A DNA stretch of 64,000 nucleotides from an uncultured Kiloniellaceae bacterium (GTDB lineage: Bacteria; Pseudomonadota; Alphaproteobacteria; Kiloniellales; Kiloniellaceae), in assembly GCA_947500035.1 (NCBI GenBank), contig CANMQP010000004.1, positions 62,001-126,000 of the forward strand. Direction: 5' to 3'. Under the pieces are notes generated by a model, which saw nothing but the letters and a program-made list of their open reading frames with translations, was not told the DNA's origin and did not search any database. A program made the position numbers and the translations under genes. Positions 52,191-60,913 of this stretch are shown piece after piece (position 1 is the stretch's first letter; the number at the start of each line of letters is the position of its first letter).

Positions 52191-53561
52191 CTACCTGAAG
52201 AACATCGTCAGTTCCGGGAAGAGGAAAATCAAGGAAAGCACGAAGAGCTGCAGACAGATGAAGGGCAGGAAGCTGCGGAAAATGTCGACCAGAGAGATGT
52301 GAGCCGGCGCAACGGACTTGAGATAGAATGCCGCCGGGCCGAAAGGCGGGCTCAGGAAACTGACCTGCATGTTCACGCAAAAGAGAATCCCGAACCACAC
52401 CGAGAGGAACGTCGGCGCGGCAACCAGGGCTCCCGTCAGACCGATTTCATCAATCGGCAACTTCAGCACGATCGGCAGGAAGACTGGCATCACCAGCAAA
52501 ACAATGCCGACCCAGTCCATGATGGCGCCGAGGATCAGGAAGATCACCATCATCACCAGCAGAATACCGAAGGTCGGCAGATCCGAGCCGACGATCAGGT
52601 TAGCGACGTAGGTCGGGCCGCCGGCAAGCGAATAGGCGCCGGCCAGGGCCGTTGCGCCGAAGGTAATCCAGAGGATCGTGCCGGTCGATTTATAGGTCCG
52701 CATCAGGGCTTCTTTGACCAGGGTCCACGACATCTCGCCGCGGATCAAAATCAGCACCAGCACCGCAACCACACCCATGCCGGCCGCCTCGGTGATCCCG
52801 GTGATGCCCCCGTAGATCGAGCCCAGAACCACGAACACCACGGTCAAGGGCGCCAGCAGGCCGGGCAAGGCCCGAAGCTTCTCCGCCATGGTCACGCTCT
52901 CTCCACCTTCAGGCAGCGGCGCGAGTTCTGGATTCAGTCTTGTGCGCACGATGATATAGGCAATGTAACAGCCACCCAGAATCAGTCCCGGCACGAAGGC
53001 CGCCTTGAAGAGCGCATGGATGGAGGTCTCGGTAACCAGTCCGTAGATGATCAGAACGATGGAGGGCGGAATCATGGTGCCCAGGCTGCCGGACGCGCAG
53101 ATGGTGCCGATCGCAAGGTTCTGATTGTATCCCAGGCGCAGCATGTTGGGCAGCGCGATCAAACCGAGCAGGACGACCTCGCCCCCGATAATGCCGGACA
53201 TGGCCGCCATGATGATAGCCATGATGGCGGTCACGACGGCCAGACCGCCACGCGTGCGGCTGAGCCAGATGTTCAAACTATCGAACATTGCCTTGGCGAT
53301 ATTCGATCTCTCGAGCAAACAGGCCATGAATATGAAGAGAGGTACGGATATCAGCACATAGTCCGTAAGCAACCCATACATGCGCTGGGCAAGAATGTTC
53401 AGAATGCCGGTTCCAAATTCTCTGAACAACAGATCCGGGCCGAATTTCATGACCAGCACGGCGACGGCCAAAAACCCGGAAGCAAACCCGAGCGGCATAC
53501 CGATTGCCAACAGGACGAAAATCCCGATCAACAAGACCAGTGAGATCGTTCCAATATCCAT
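52191..53561 (-). CDS. TRAP transporter large permease, DctM type
   Basis: A 456-residue polytopic protein of the DctM family (FGTGILNILAQRMYGLLTDYVLISVPLFIFMACLLERSN; the repeat ICASGSLGTMIPPSIVLIIYG). It forms the channel of a sodium-driven TRAP importer with DctQ, encoded 84 bases upstream. Its gene is followed by a PhyH gene. Confidence 0.93.
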   Translation of the reverse strand: MDIGTISLVLLIGIFVLLAIGMPLGFASGFLAVAVLVMKFGPDLLFREFGTGILNILAQRMYGLLTDYVLISVPLFIFMACLLERSNIAKAMFDSLNIWLSRTRGGLAVVTAIMAIIMAAMSGIIGGEVVLLGLIALPNMLRLGYNQNLAIGTICASGSLGTMIPPSIVLIIYGLVTETSIHALFKAAFVPGLILGGCYIAYIIVRTRLNPELAPLPEGGESVTMAEKLRALPGLLAPLTVVFVVLGSIYGGITGITEAAGMGVVAVLVLILIRGEMSWTLVKEALMRTYKSTGTILWITFGATALAGAYSLAGGPTYVANLIVGSDLPTFGILLVMMVIFLILGAIMDWVGIVLLVMPVFLPIVLKLPIDEIGLTGALVAAPTFLSVWFGILFCVNMQVSFLSPPFGPAAFYLKSVAPAHISLVDIFRSFLPFICLQLFVLSLIFLFPELTMFFR

Positions 53562-53645
53562 TTAACTTATTTCCCCCTGCCCCGGCTTATCTGGCATCAA
53601 GCGCACCGCCGGTCATCCCTGTACCGCTCGTTTCATCGTGCTCGT

Positions 53646-54233
53646 TTATCGCGTGGAATTGCTGTCGAGACCGACGCTATCGCTGTGTAGGATTTCATCG
53701 CTCAGCTCTGGCGTGATGTCTTCGACGATTTCGTGCGCCTCTTTGTCTTTATGCCAGTCGGAAATCAGGTTCATAACCGCCTGGAGCGCGATCAGCACGA
53801 CCGTGATCAGAACGAGCGGCTTCATGGTCGCCGGGATGGGTGGGTCCCAGGCTGTGCCGAAGGCTTCCCATCGCATCAGCTTGACCCAGGCTTCGTTGAA
53901 CCCGCCCCACACGACGGCGGCCGCGAATATGCAGATACAGAGAGTTGAGATCACATCGAAGATGCGCTGCCAGGTGCGTGAGACCACGTCGTAAAGCATG
54001 AAAATCCGGATATGAGCGCGCTGCTGCATCACATAGAGTCCTGCGAGCAAGTAGACGGCCCCAGCCACCCAGAGCGACATTTCGTTCACCCAGAGCGTCG
54101 GCTTCTCGAAGATGTAGCGCATCACCACTTCGTAAAAGATGATCGCCACGATAAAGGCGACGATATACATCGTTACGCGGCTGATCGCGATGGAGATGCG
54201 GTCCATCCAACTCGTGACTTCGTGTTCAACCAT
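53646..54233 (-). CDS. TRAP transporter small permease, DctQ type
   Basis: A 195-residue protein with four hydrophobic segments and the DctQ region MRYIFEKPTLWVNEMSLWVAGAVYLLAGLYVMQQRAHIRI. ATG 54233 has GGAG 6 bases upstream. No DctP binding-protein gene lies next to it in either direction, which is unusual. Confidence 0.9.
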   Translation of the reverse strand: MVEHEVTSWMDRISIAISRVTMYIVAFIVAIIFYEVVMRYIFEKPTLWVNEMSLWVAGAVYLLAGLYVMQQRAHIRIFMLYDVVSRTWQRIFDVISTLCICIFAAAVVWGGFNEAWVKLMRWEAFGTAWDPPIPATMKPLVLITVVLIALQAVMNLISDWHKDKEAHEIVEDITPELSDEILHSDSVGLDSNSTR

Positions 54234-54474
54234 ATCCTGCTCCGTCCTCAGCCTTCACCAAAAAGCAGGTTTCTGCGCCCGCTTTCTCCACTGCACTCAT
54301 CGTCCGGGACGTGAAGGCCCCGGCACAAACTAAAGCACTAAATCGATCACCGCTAAAGCCCGAAACAGGGCAAGACCGGAGACGGGTAACTGCCAGCGGC
54401 AATCCACCCCACGCGCGAACCCGGGTTACAGCCCGTGTTGCAAGCCATCACCGCTGTCGGCGATTTGCCTAGAC

Positions 54475-54537
54475 TTAGTGCTGAAAAAGAGATGCTGTGC
54501 CTCCCGGCAGGAGCGCACGCATGCGTGCAAGCTCCAT
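54475..54537 (-). CDS. Possible 20-residue leader peptide or gene remnant
   Basis: An ATG at 54537 is preceded, at ideal spacing, by AGGGAGGA. The frame codes for 20 residues starting MELARMRALL and ends with TAA at 54475, about 240 bases before dctQ. With a palindromic operator-like site 74 bases upstream, this looks like the 5' end of a regulated transcript. It may be a leader peptide, or the surviving start of a deleted gene such as dctP. Small size limits confidence. Confidence 0.35.
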   Translation of the reverse strand: MELARMRALLPGGTASLFQH

Positions 54538-54610
54538 GAATTCCTCCCTGCGAATGACTTTTTGCGCCGTCGGAAATGATATCTTTCGACTCAGCCTTAT
54601 TTTCGTTAGT

Positions 54611-54624
54611 GCTAGCATGCTAGC
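54611..54624. promoter_or_regulatory. Perfect 14-bp palindrome, probable operator upstream of the TRAP operon
   Basis: GCTAGCATGCTAGC is a perfect palindrome, extended by imperfect TTCGTTAGT and GCGAAC flanks. It lies 74 bases upstream of the small open frame and about 380 upstream of dctQ on the same strand. Its form suits a GntR or LacI dimer; the regulator is not in the adjacent genes. Confidence 0.5.
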
Positions 54625-54782
54625 GAACAACGATCAAGCCACGTGCCGACCGGTCTCGGCTCTGGAGGGGCCCGCTTGATTATGCAAAGGGAATTGGCGC
54701 CCGGGGCGAATCGGGTCGTTCCGCTCCGTCTTCACTTAAGATCGGCCTTCACTCGAGCTTTGCCCGGACTTGAAGAGCCATC

Positions 54783-57176
54783 CTACGCGCGCGGGCGCAG
54801 CTTCCCGGGATCGTAGAACGGCAGCGGCACATACTTCGCAGCAAGACGTTTAAGCTGGCCGTCGAGCTGGCCGATCTCAAAATCTGCCTGATCTTTCTCA
54901 GCATTCGTGGCCTCGACGGCGACTCGCGCCATGGCAATCGGATGCCCGAGATGCGGCGAGCGGCAGGCGCTGGTGACCACCCCGACCTGGGTGCGGCCGC
55001 GAAACACCGGATCGCCGTGACGGGGACAATCCTGCCCGGCAACGACCAATCCAATCAGTTGATTGCGTTGCGCCGAAGCGTTGCGCAACAGGGCCTCACG
55101 GCCGACGAAATCGCGGTCCTTGCTTTTCAGCGGCACGGCGAAACCAACCCCTGCTTCGAAAGGATCAATGCTATCGTCGAACTCATGTCCAGCCACAGGC
55201 AATGCCGCCTCGATCCGAAGAAGATCGAGGGCGTCCAGCCCCATAGGGACTATGCCATGGGGCTGACCGGCTTCCATGATTGCATCCCAGACGGCTGGCG
55301 CGTCCTCAGGCGCGGTGAAGACCTCATAGCCCAGTTCTCCGGTAAATCCACTGCGCGACACGAGCACCGCAGGCCCGTTGAAGTCACCAATCCTGCCGAC
55401 CAGGAACCGGAACCACTTCAGCTCGTCGAGCCGCGGGTGCCCTTCTCCCGTCCAGATCAGCGATGAGAGCACATCCCTGGACTTGGGTCCCTGAGCCGCC
55501 AGATTCGAAAGACTGGAGGTCGCCGTGCGGACCTGAACGTCGAGTTCCAGCGACGCCGCGAGTTCACGCAGCCAGGGGGCCGCCTGGGCATCCCCCGACA
55601 TCCAGCGAAAGCCGTCCGGCGACAAACGAAACAGCGTCCCGTCGTCGAACATCGCGCCGGTCGCGCGGCACATCGGACTATACAGGACCTGCCCGACCGC
55701 GGCGCGGCGCACATCCCGGGGCAAAGCATGATCCATCAGTGCCTCGGCACCGGGCCCGGTGATATCGACCTTTCCGAGCTGCGACATGTCCTGGAGAGTC
55801 ACCGAATCGCGGCAAGCCCAGTATTCCGCCACGGCGCCGGATGCCGTGTAGCTTCCCGGGATCCAGAAATCCTTGGCTGCGCGATAGTCCCGCGTCAGGG
55901 CCGAGGTCCGGGAATGAAAGGCTGTTTCCTTGGTCATCACCGCGTCGGAATCCGGCTCTGTACGAAATGCGATCGATTTTCGGAACATCTCATTCTCTTG
56001 ATAAATACGAATCTGAACGTCGGTCGGAGTCCAGCCATTGATCGGCGAGGTATCGTCCGGACAGGCCGTGGAAACACACACCAGATCGGTCAGGGCCTTC
56101 ATGAGGACGTAGTCTCCGGGCAGCGACCAGCCCTCGTCAGAGAGGATGACGTTACCGGCATCGACCTGCGTGTTGAAAAAGTAATTGATGGCCGGCCAGG
56201 CCGCGCGGGACGCCACGTCCCAGGGCCGCATGGCCTCGGAAATGTTGCTCGAACAGTTGACGTGGCCGGGAAAGCCCTTGTTCTCGTAGACCCGGGCCGT
56301 GCAGGCCAGACCGTAGGTATCGTGCCGCCCGCAGGTGTCCTGAATGATCTGAACCAGCGGCTGATTGTCCTGGTCGTAGAACTTGTCGGTGAGACCCGGG
56401 TTCGGGTAGGCCCGTCCGACCATGGTGCGCGTGACCGTCGAATCGATAAAGCGCTCAAGGCCTTTGTCCAGTGCCCGCGCAGCAAAGGCGATGAAATCGG
56501 AGCACTGCCGCCCGGCGATATCCAACACCTGAATGTATTCACCGGCTCTCACCTCATAAGCCCGGCCGCTTCGGCGCGGCACCATCATATCGAGACGTGG
56601 CTCCACGAGCGGCGGCGGCGGGCGAAACGCCGCTTCTTCGCCTGCTTCGCTTGAACGGGTGACGTAAACGCTCAGATCGCTCGGCTGCGGACCGTCGATC
56701 GGCGCGTCTGAAAAGTTTTCGTTCACAGTTTGAGGCGGCGCGGCAAAGAGCACGACACTTGGGCGGAGAGCCTCGAAAGAGACGGAGTCGCCGGGTTTAC
56801 TCCTACTCCCCAAAACAGCAAATGCGGTCGTAGCCGCTTCGAATTCAATCCGGCGCCGCCGCAAAGCGGCCGCAAGCAGTCCGCTCAGCACCGAATGAAA
56901 TCCTGACGTAGAGACAATCTGAAGTGCCGAGGGATCGCCGGAGCCAAGCGCTTCGGGATCCCAGTGGCCATCCGTCGCGAAACTGGTCAGGTGACAAACC
57001 TGTTGCCCTTCCGGATCGACGATTTCCAGTTTGTCACCGCTATTCAGCTCGAGAACCAGATGGCCTCTGGCCGGGACGAGATAACGCTCCCGTCTCGGCT
57101 CGGGATTATCAAACCCCGGACGCCGAACCGCGGCGGTGCTGCTGGAGCTTTGCGATACCGGAAAGAGCAAAGTCAT
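54783..57176 (-). CDS. Tandem DUF1989 - GcvT aminomethyltransferase fusion protein
   Basis: A 797-residue, three-part protein. Residues about 30-165 are a degenerate DUF1989 domain. Residues about 198-390 are a full DUF1989 domain with likely metal-binding Cys and His in QDTCGRHDTYGLAC and VNCSSNIS. Residues about 415-790 are a GcvT folate-binding aminomethyltransferase (LQDMSQLGKVDITGPGAEAL; SRSGFTGELGYEVF). GcvT relatives move a methyl or aminomethyl group to tetrahydrofolate. The gene follows betaine-type importer genes, suggesting folate-dependent demethylation of the imported compound. GAGG lies 4 bases before the ATG; a strong terminator separates it from proX. Confidence 0.87.
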   Translation of the reverse strand: MTLLFPVSQSSSSTAAVRRPGFDNPEPRRERYLVPARGHLVLELNSGDKLEIVDPEGQQVCHLTSFATDGHWDPEALGSGDPSALQIVSTSGFHSVLSGLLAAALRRRRIEFEAATTAFAVLGSRSKPGDSVSFEALRPSVVLFAAPPQTVNENFSDAPIDGPQPSDLSVYVTRSSEAGEEAAFRPPPPLVEPRLDMMVPRRSGRAYEVRAGEYIQVLDIAGRQCSDFIAFAARALDKGLERFIDSTVTRTMVGRAYPNPGLTDKFYDQDNQPLVQIIQDTCGRHDTYGLACTARVYENKGFPGHVNCSSNISEAMRPWDVASRAAWPAINYFFNTQVDAGNVILSDEGWSLPGDYVLMKALTDLVCVSTACPDDTSPINGWTPTDVQIRIYQENEMFRKSIAFRTEPDSDAVMTKETAFHSRTSALTRDYRAAKDFWIPGSYTASGAVAEYWACRDSVTLQDMSQLGKVDITGPGAEALMDHALPRDVRRAAVGQVLYSPMCRATGAMFDDGTLFRLSPDGFRWMSGDAQAAPWLRELAASLELDVQVRTATSSLSNLAAQGPKSRDVLSSLIWTGEGHPRLDELKWFRFLVGRIGDFNGPAVLVSRSGFTGELGYEVFTAPEDAPAVWDAIMEAGQPHGIVPMGLDALDLLRIEAALPVAGHEFDDSIDPFEAGVGFAVPLKSKDRDFVGREALLRNASAQRNQLIGLVVAGQDCPRHGDPVFRGRTQVGVVTSACRSPHLGHPIAMARVAVEATNAEKDQADFEIGQLDGQLKRLAAKYVPLPFYDPGKLRPRA

Positions 57177-57224
57177 CGAGCCTCAAGTGCTCCCTGGTAA
57201 GACTGAAACAACCGAAAAGATCCG

Positions 57225-57280
57225 AAAAAAACCGCCCGAAATACGCAATAAGCCGAAGGGAGAACTGCGCAATCGGGCGG
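57225..57280 (-). terminator. Intrinsic terminator between proX and the DUF1989-GcvT gene
   Basis: On the transcribed strand CCGCCCGA (57280-57273) pairs with TCGGGCGG (57239-57232), with an inner CGCA/TGCG pairing in the loop, followed at once by seven T residues (57231-57225). The hairpin sits 25 bases after the proX stop and 48 before the next ATG. The downstream gene must rely on read-through or a promoter in this short gap. Confidence 0.85.
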
Positions 57281-57305
57281 CGGGCAGGTTTGCTCAGGGA
57301 AAACC

Positions 57306-58286
57306 TCAGCCGTTAATCCATTTCTCGACGATTTCCGGATTCTCTTCGATCCATTCCTCGGCCACGTCCTGCGGGTCGAGCTTGTCCCGGCCGACGGCAA
57401 GGATCCAACCGTTGACCGTATCCGGGTCGAGTTGAATGTTCTTCAGAAACTTCGCAACCTTTGGCGCGCGCTCGTAAAGTGACTTCGAAAAGGCCACCCA
57501 GACCTGGGCGTCTTTGTGGGCACAGCTAAAGGTCGAGGCTTCCAACCAGTCTTCACGATCCTTGGGCTGATAGACTTCCATACAGCCTTCCGTGAACTCG
57601 GGTTCGTCAATCGGTACGATATCATAGGCCGCGTGCAGCCACTCCGGTGTCCAGTAGTAGAAGAGCATCGGTTCTTTTTTCTTATAGGCACTGCTGAGCT
57701 GGGCTTTAAAGATCGCATCGTCGATCACGACCGGCTCCCACATCGCATCCAGGCCGTAGGACCGGAATTTGATCTGCCACATGTTTGTGGAGTTCCAGCC
57801 CGGCGCACCCGGCCAGTACTCGCCCTTGCCGTTTCCGTCTTTGTCAAAGAGCGCGACAACTTCTTCCTTTTTCAGGTCCTCGATGGATTTTATTCCGTAT
57901 TCTTCCTGAACGTATTTGGGGATAAAGATCGCCTGCGTCCCACTGTAAGGTGTGGTGTTGTGATCGACCGTGCCGCGCTCGTCGATATAGGTTGCCCACT
58001 TCTCGCCCTGGTTCGGCATCCAGACGTCGGTATAAACGTCGAGCCCGCCATCACCCTTGTCCATACCCGCGAAGATAACCGCCGCTTCGGCCTTTTTCAT
58101 TTCGGCTTTGCCGCCGAGTTTGAGTTCGATCACACCCTTCATGACGTAGCCGATCGCCCGCGCGCCGTCCCAGGACAACTCGCCGATGGCGATGGTTTCG
58201 TCGGCGAGCGACGGCCCCGATGCAACGGCGGTCATCACCGCCCCCGCCAGTGTTGATTTCAACAAGGTCTTCATCTTTGTCTCCAT
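57306..58286 (-). CDS. proX: Glycine betaine/proline-type ABC transporter substrate-binding protein (OpuAC family)
   Basis: A 326-residue periplasmic protein with a signal peptide (LLKSTLAGAVMTAVASGPSLA). The mature chain is rich in Trp and Tyr at ligand-box positions (ELSWDGARAIGYV, VYTDVWMPN, GWNSTNMW, YYWTPEWLHAAYD), as in OpuAC proteins that hold quaternary amines by cation-pi contacts. Betaine, choline, carnitine, proline betaine or DMSP-like ligands are all possible. ATG at 58286, or 58274 with its own GGAG. Confidence 0.9.
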   Translation of the reverse strand: METKMKTLLKSTLAGAVMTAVASGPSLADETIAIGELSWDGARAIGYVMKGVIELKLGGKAEMKKAEAAVIFAGMDKGDGGLDVYTDVWMPNQGEKWATYIDERGTVDHNTTPYSGTQAIFIPKYVQEEYGIKSIEDLKKEEVVALFDKDGNGKGEYWPGAPGWNSTNMWQIKFRSYGLDAMWEPVVIDDAIFKAQLSSAYKKKEPMLFYYWTPEWLHAAYDIVPIDEPEFTEGCMEVYQPKDREDWLEASTFSCAHKDAQVWVAFSKSLYERAPKVAKFLKNIQLDPDTVNGWILAVGRDKLDPQDVAEEWIEENPEIVEKWING

Positions 58287-58349
58287 GTTTTTGACTCCCA
58301 GTTTTTTTTATTCCTGACTCGGCCCTCACCGAAGCCCGTGAAGGCTTTG

Positions 58350-59804
58350 TCATGAGTTATCGGATTTGCGGGCACCCTGAACGATCCGGTCCATGATCAT
58401 TGCGCAGAGCGCAATTGCGGCACCGGCCAACAGCCCCAAACCATGTTCCACGTGCTGCAGGGCGAAGAGAACATCCTCTCCGAGTCCCTTGGCTGCGATC
58501 AGGGCGGCGACCACGACCATCGACAGACTCATCATGATGGTCTGATTGATGCCGGTCATGATCGAGGTCACGGCGAGCGGCAGTTCGACCTTCCACAGCA
58601 ACTGCCGCGGGGTCGCGCCGAATGCCAGTGCCGCCTCCTTGACGCTCTCGGGTACCTGCGTAATGCCCAGAACCGTGAGACGGACCATCGGCGGCAGCGC
58701 GAAGATCACCGTGGCCAGAATGCCCGGCGGTTTGCCGACGCCGAAGAACGCAATGGCGGGGATCAGGTACACGAAGCTCGGCAGGGTCTGCATGATGTCG
58801 AGAACCGGCCGGATAAAGGCGTAGATCCGTGGTGACTTCGCGCACCAGATTCCGATCGGAACACCTAACAACACGCAGATCAGCGTGGCTGCGCCGACCA
58901 GCGACAGTGTGGACATCGATTTCTGCCAGAAACCGAACATACCCAGATAGAAGAGCGCCAGGGCGGTGAAGATCGCAACGTTCTTGCCGGCCGTCCGCCA
59001 GGCCACCAGAACCAGCATGAAGGCCATCACCGGCCAGGGTGTTCCGACAAAAATCAGCTCCAACAGGTTCAACACACCGCGAATGCCGATGGTGATCGCG
59101 TCGAAAAAAGTGACAAAGGTGACGGTCATCCAGTCGATAAAATCATTAATGCCGCCGGCGACCGGCTGCTGAATGTTTTTACCGATCGGCACCTCGCCGA
59201 TGACCCAGCAGTTAAAGCGGTCCGCAATGCCGACTTCATCGCCCCTGCCCATGGCCCGCCACATGCGCCTGCATTCACGCAGCGTCGGCGCCACCTGGGT
59301 CGCGCGGTAAACCAGCATTGGGCCAATCGCCAGGATCAGCGAAATTCCCATCTGAACACGCGCCGAAGAAACGCCCGCGTTTACGGCACGGTTGATCCGC
59401 CAATTTTGGTACTGCCTGTAATAGAGTTGGTCCGCAAAACGCGCCGTCAGGAGCCGGCCACAGATAAAGACGCCGATGCCCCAGAGGAGATTGAACTCGC
59501 CGGATTTGTCGGGATCCGCGAACAATCCGCGCGCCATCAGCATCAATCCCGAGATATCGAGCAGCAACGCAATCCAGAAGTGAGTCCAGTTCCCGCGCCG
59601 CGCCCCCCAGAAGGGGCCTGAGATGAGCGCCGAGCGGTTGATATGGGTCACGCTCAAACGGTTTTGCTGAAGATGAACGAAGGTATCGCTGTAGTAGTCG
59701 GCTTTATCAGCCGCGAACTCGGAGACGAGCTTGCGCTCCTGAACGCTGGGGGCCATGTCCCCTGCTTCAAGGCTCAGTTCGGTATCTGCCGGTGTATCGG
59801 TCAT
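58350..59804 (-). CDS. proW: Glycine betaine/proline-type ABC transporter permease
   Basis: A 484-residue permease, longer than typical ProW (about 350 residues) because of an N-terminal cytosolic and membrane extension of about 130 residues. The core carries the EAA loop AALAFGATPRQLLWKVELPLAVTSIMTGINQTIMMSLSMVV. The ATG at 59804 overlaps the proV stop (TGATG). It is in the inner membrane with ProV and ProX. Confidence 0.9.
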   Translation of the reverse strand: MTDTPADTELSLEAGDMAPSVQERKLVSEFAADKADYYSDTFVHLQQNRLSVTHINRSALISGPFWGARRGNWTHFWIALLLDISGLMLMARGLFADPDKSGEFNLLWGIGVFICGRLLTARFADQLYYRQYQNWRINRAVNAGVSSARVQMGISLILAIGPMLVYRATQVAPTLRECRRMWRAMGRGDEVGIADRFNCWVIGEVPIGKNIQQPVAGGINDFIDWMTVTFVTFFDAITIGIRGVLNLLELIFVGTPWPVMAFMLVLVAWRTAGKNVAIFTALALFYLGMFGFWQKSMSTLSLVGAATLICVLLGVPIGIWCAKSPRIYAFIRPVLDIMQTLPSFVYLIPAIAFFGVGKPPGILATVIFALPPMVRLTVLGITQVPESVKEAALAFGATPRQLLWKVELPLAVTSIMTGINQTIMMSLSMVVVAALIAAKGLGEDVLFALQHVEHGLGLLAGAAIALCAMIMDRIVQGARKSDNS

Positions 59805-60868
59805 CACGGCTCCCCCTGTATGCCGCGCAGCAATGCGGTTTTGGTGACGACACCGACCACATTGCCGTCGTCTTTGATAAGAATCGGATGCTCGCTGTCG
59901 ACCGACAGATCGACCAGCGCATTGAGATCGGTTTCCGGATCGGCAACCGGACAGACAGCCTCGTCCAGTCCATTTCCGCCATTGGCCCTGTAAGCTTCGA
60001 GCGGCTGCATAACCGTGTGTGCGAAGACCAGCTTCAGACGCGAAATGCCCGCCACGAAGTCGGAAACATATTCGTCAGCCGGCTTGGTGACGATATCTTC
60101 CGGTGTGCCGATCTGTACGATCACGCCATCCTTCATGATGGCGATACGGCTGCCCATCCGGATCGCCTCGTCGAGATCGTGGGTGATAAAGAGCGTGGTC
60201 TTATGCATCACCTGGGAAAGCGCCAGGAACTCGTCCTGCAACTGGCGCCGGATCAGCGGGTCGAGTGCCGAGAAGGGCTCGTCCATCAGCAGAATGTCGG
60301 GATCCGCGGCCAAGGCCCGCGCAAGCCCGACCCGTTGCTGCATGCCCCCGGAGAGCTCGGAGGGATAGCGATCGCCGTAGCCGGTCAGATCGACCTTGGC
60401 GATGGTTTCGTCGGCGGCCATGCTGCGCTGATAACTGTCGACGCCGCGAAGCTCCAACGCAAACCCCACGTTGTCGCGCACCGTGCGGTGCGGCAGCAGT
60501 GCCATGTTCTGAAAGACCATGCCGATGGTCTCCGCGCGCAACTGCCGCAGCTCTTCATCGCCCAGAATGTTGACATCGCGGCCGTTCAACAGAATTTCGC
60601 CTGCGGTCGGCTCGATCAGCCGGTTGATGTGCCTGACCAGGGTCGACTTTCCCGACCCTGATAGGCCCATGATGCAAAATATTTCGCCCTGCGCGACGGC
60701 AAAAGACGCGTCCGCCACACCGACCACGCAGCCGAACTGCTGCAAGACATCGCTCTTCGTGAGATTGTCCCTGCGAATAGCTTCGAGGGCTTCATCCGCC
60801 CGGGATCCGAAGATCTTCCAGACAGACCGCACCTCAATGACCGGAGCCCCTGCATCCGTATTTTTCAT
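59804..60868 (-). CDS. proV: Glycine betaine/proline-type ABC transporter ATPase
   Basis: A 354-residue ATPase: Walker A GLSGSGKST, signature LSGGMQQRVGLARAL, Walker B ILLMDEPFSALDP, and a C-terminal CBS-type region (DLSVDSEHPILIKDDGNVVGVVTKTALL), as in ProV/OpuAA, where it senses ionic strength. The ATG at 60868 follows GGGACGGG; the frame is open upstream through the operator. It is the first gene of the operon under the 26-bp palindrome. Confidence 0.92.
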   Translation of the reverse strand: MKNTDAGAPVIEVRSVWKIFGSRADEALEAIRRDNLTKSDVLQQFGCVVGVADASFAVAQGEIFCIMGLSGSGKSTLVRHINRLIEPTAGEILLNGRDVNILGDEELRQLRAETIGMVFQNMALLPHRTVRDNVGFALELRGVDSYQRSMAADETIAKVDLTGYGDRYPSELSGGMQQRVGLARALAADPDILLMDEPFSALDPLIRRQLQDEFLALSQVMHKTTLFITHDLDEAIRMGSRIAIMKDGVIVQIGTPEDIVTKPADEYVSDFVAGISRLKLVFAHTVMQPLEAYRANGGNGLDEAVCPVADPETDLNALVDLSVDSEHPILIKDDGNVVGVVTKTALLRGIQGEP

Positions 60869-60887
60869 AACCCGTCCCTGCGTTATC

Positions 60888-60913
60888 GCTTTATGTAACC
60901 GGTTACATAAAGC
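60888..60913. promoter_or_regulatory. Perfect 26-bp LacI-type operator upstream of proV
   Basis: GCTTTATGTAACC (60888-60900) is followed directly by its exact reverse complement GGTTACATAAAGC (60901-60913). The core TGTAACCGGTTACA is the form bound by LacI/GalR regulators. It lies 20 bases upstream of the proV ATG, over the -10 box and transcription start, suiting repression by the divergent LacI protein. Confidence 0.8.

Larger units (their letters stand above)
54234..54782. other. 549-base region without a conventional gene
   Basis: Between dctQ and the GcvT fusion gene. A DctP gene would be expected here. Instead there is a short open frame with a strong ribosome-binding site (54475-54537) and a perfect palindrome (54611-54624), both described separately. 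The rest shows no coding likeness on either strand. Confidence 0.55.
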
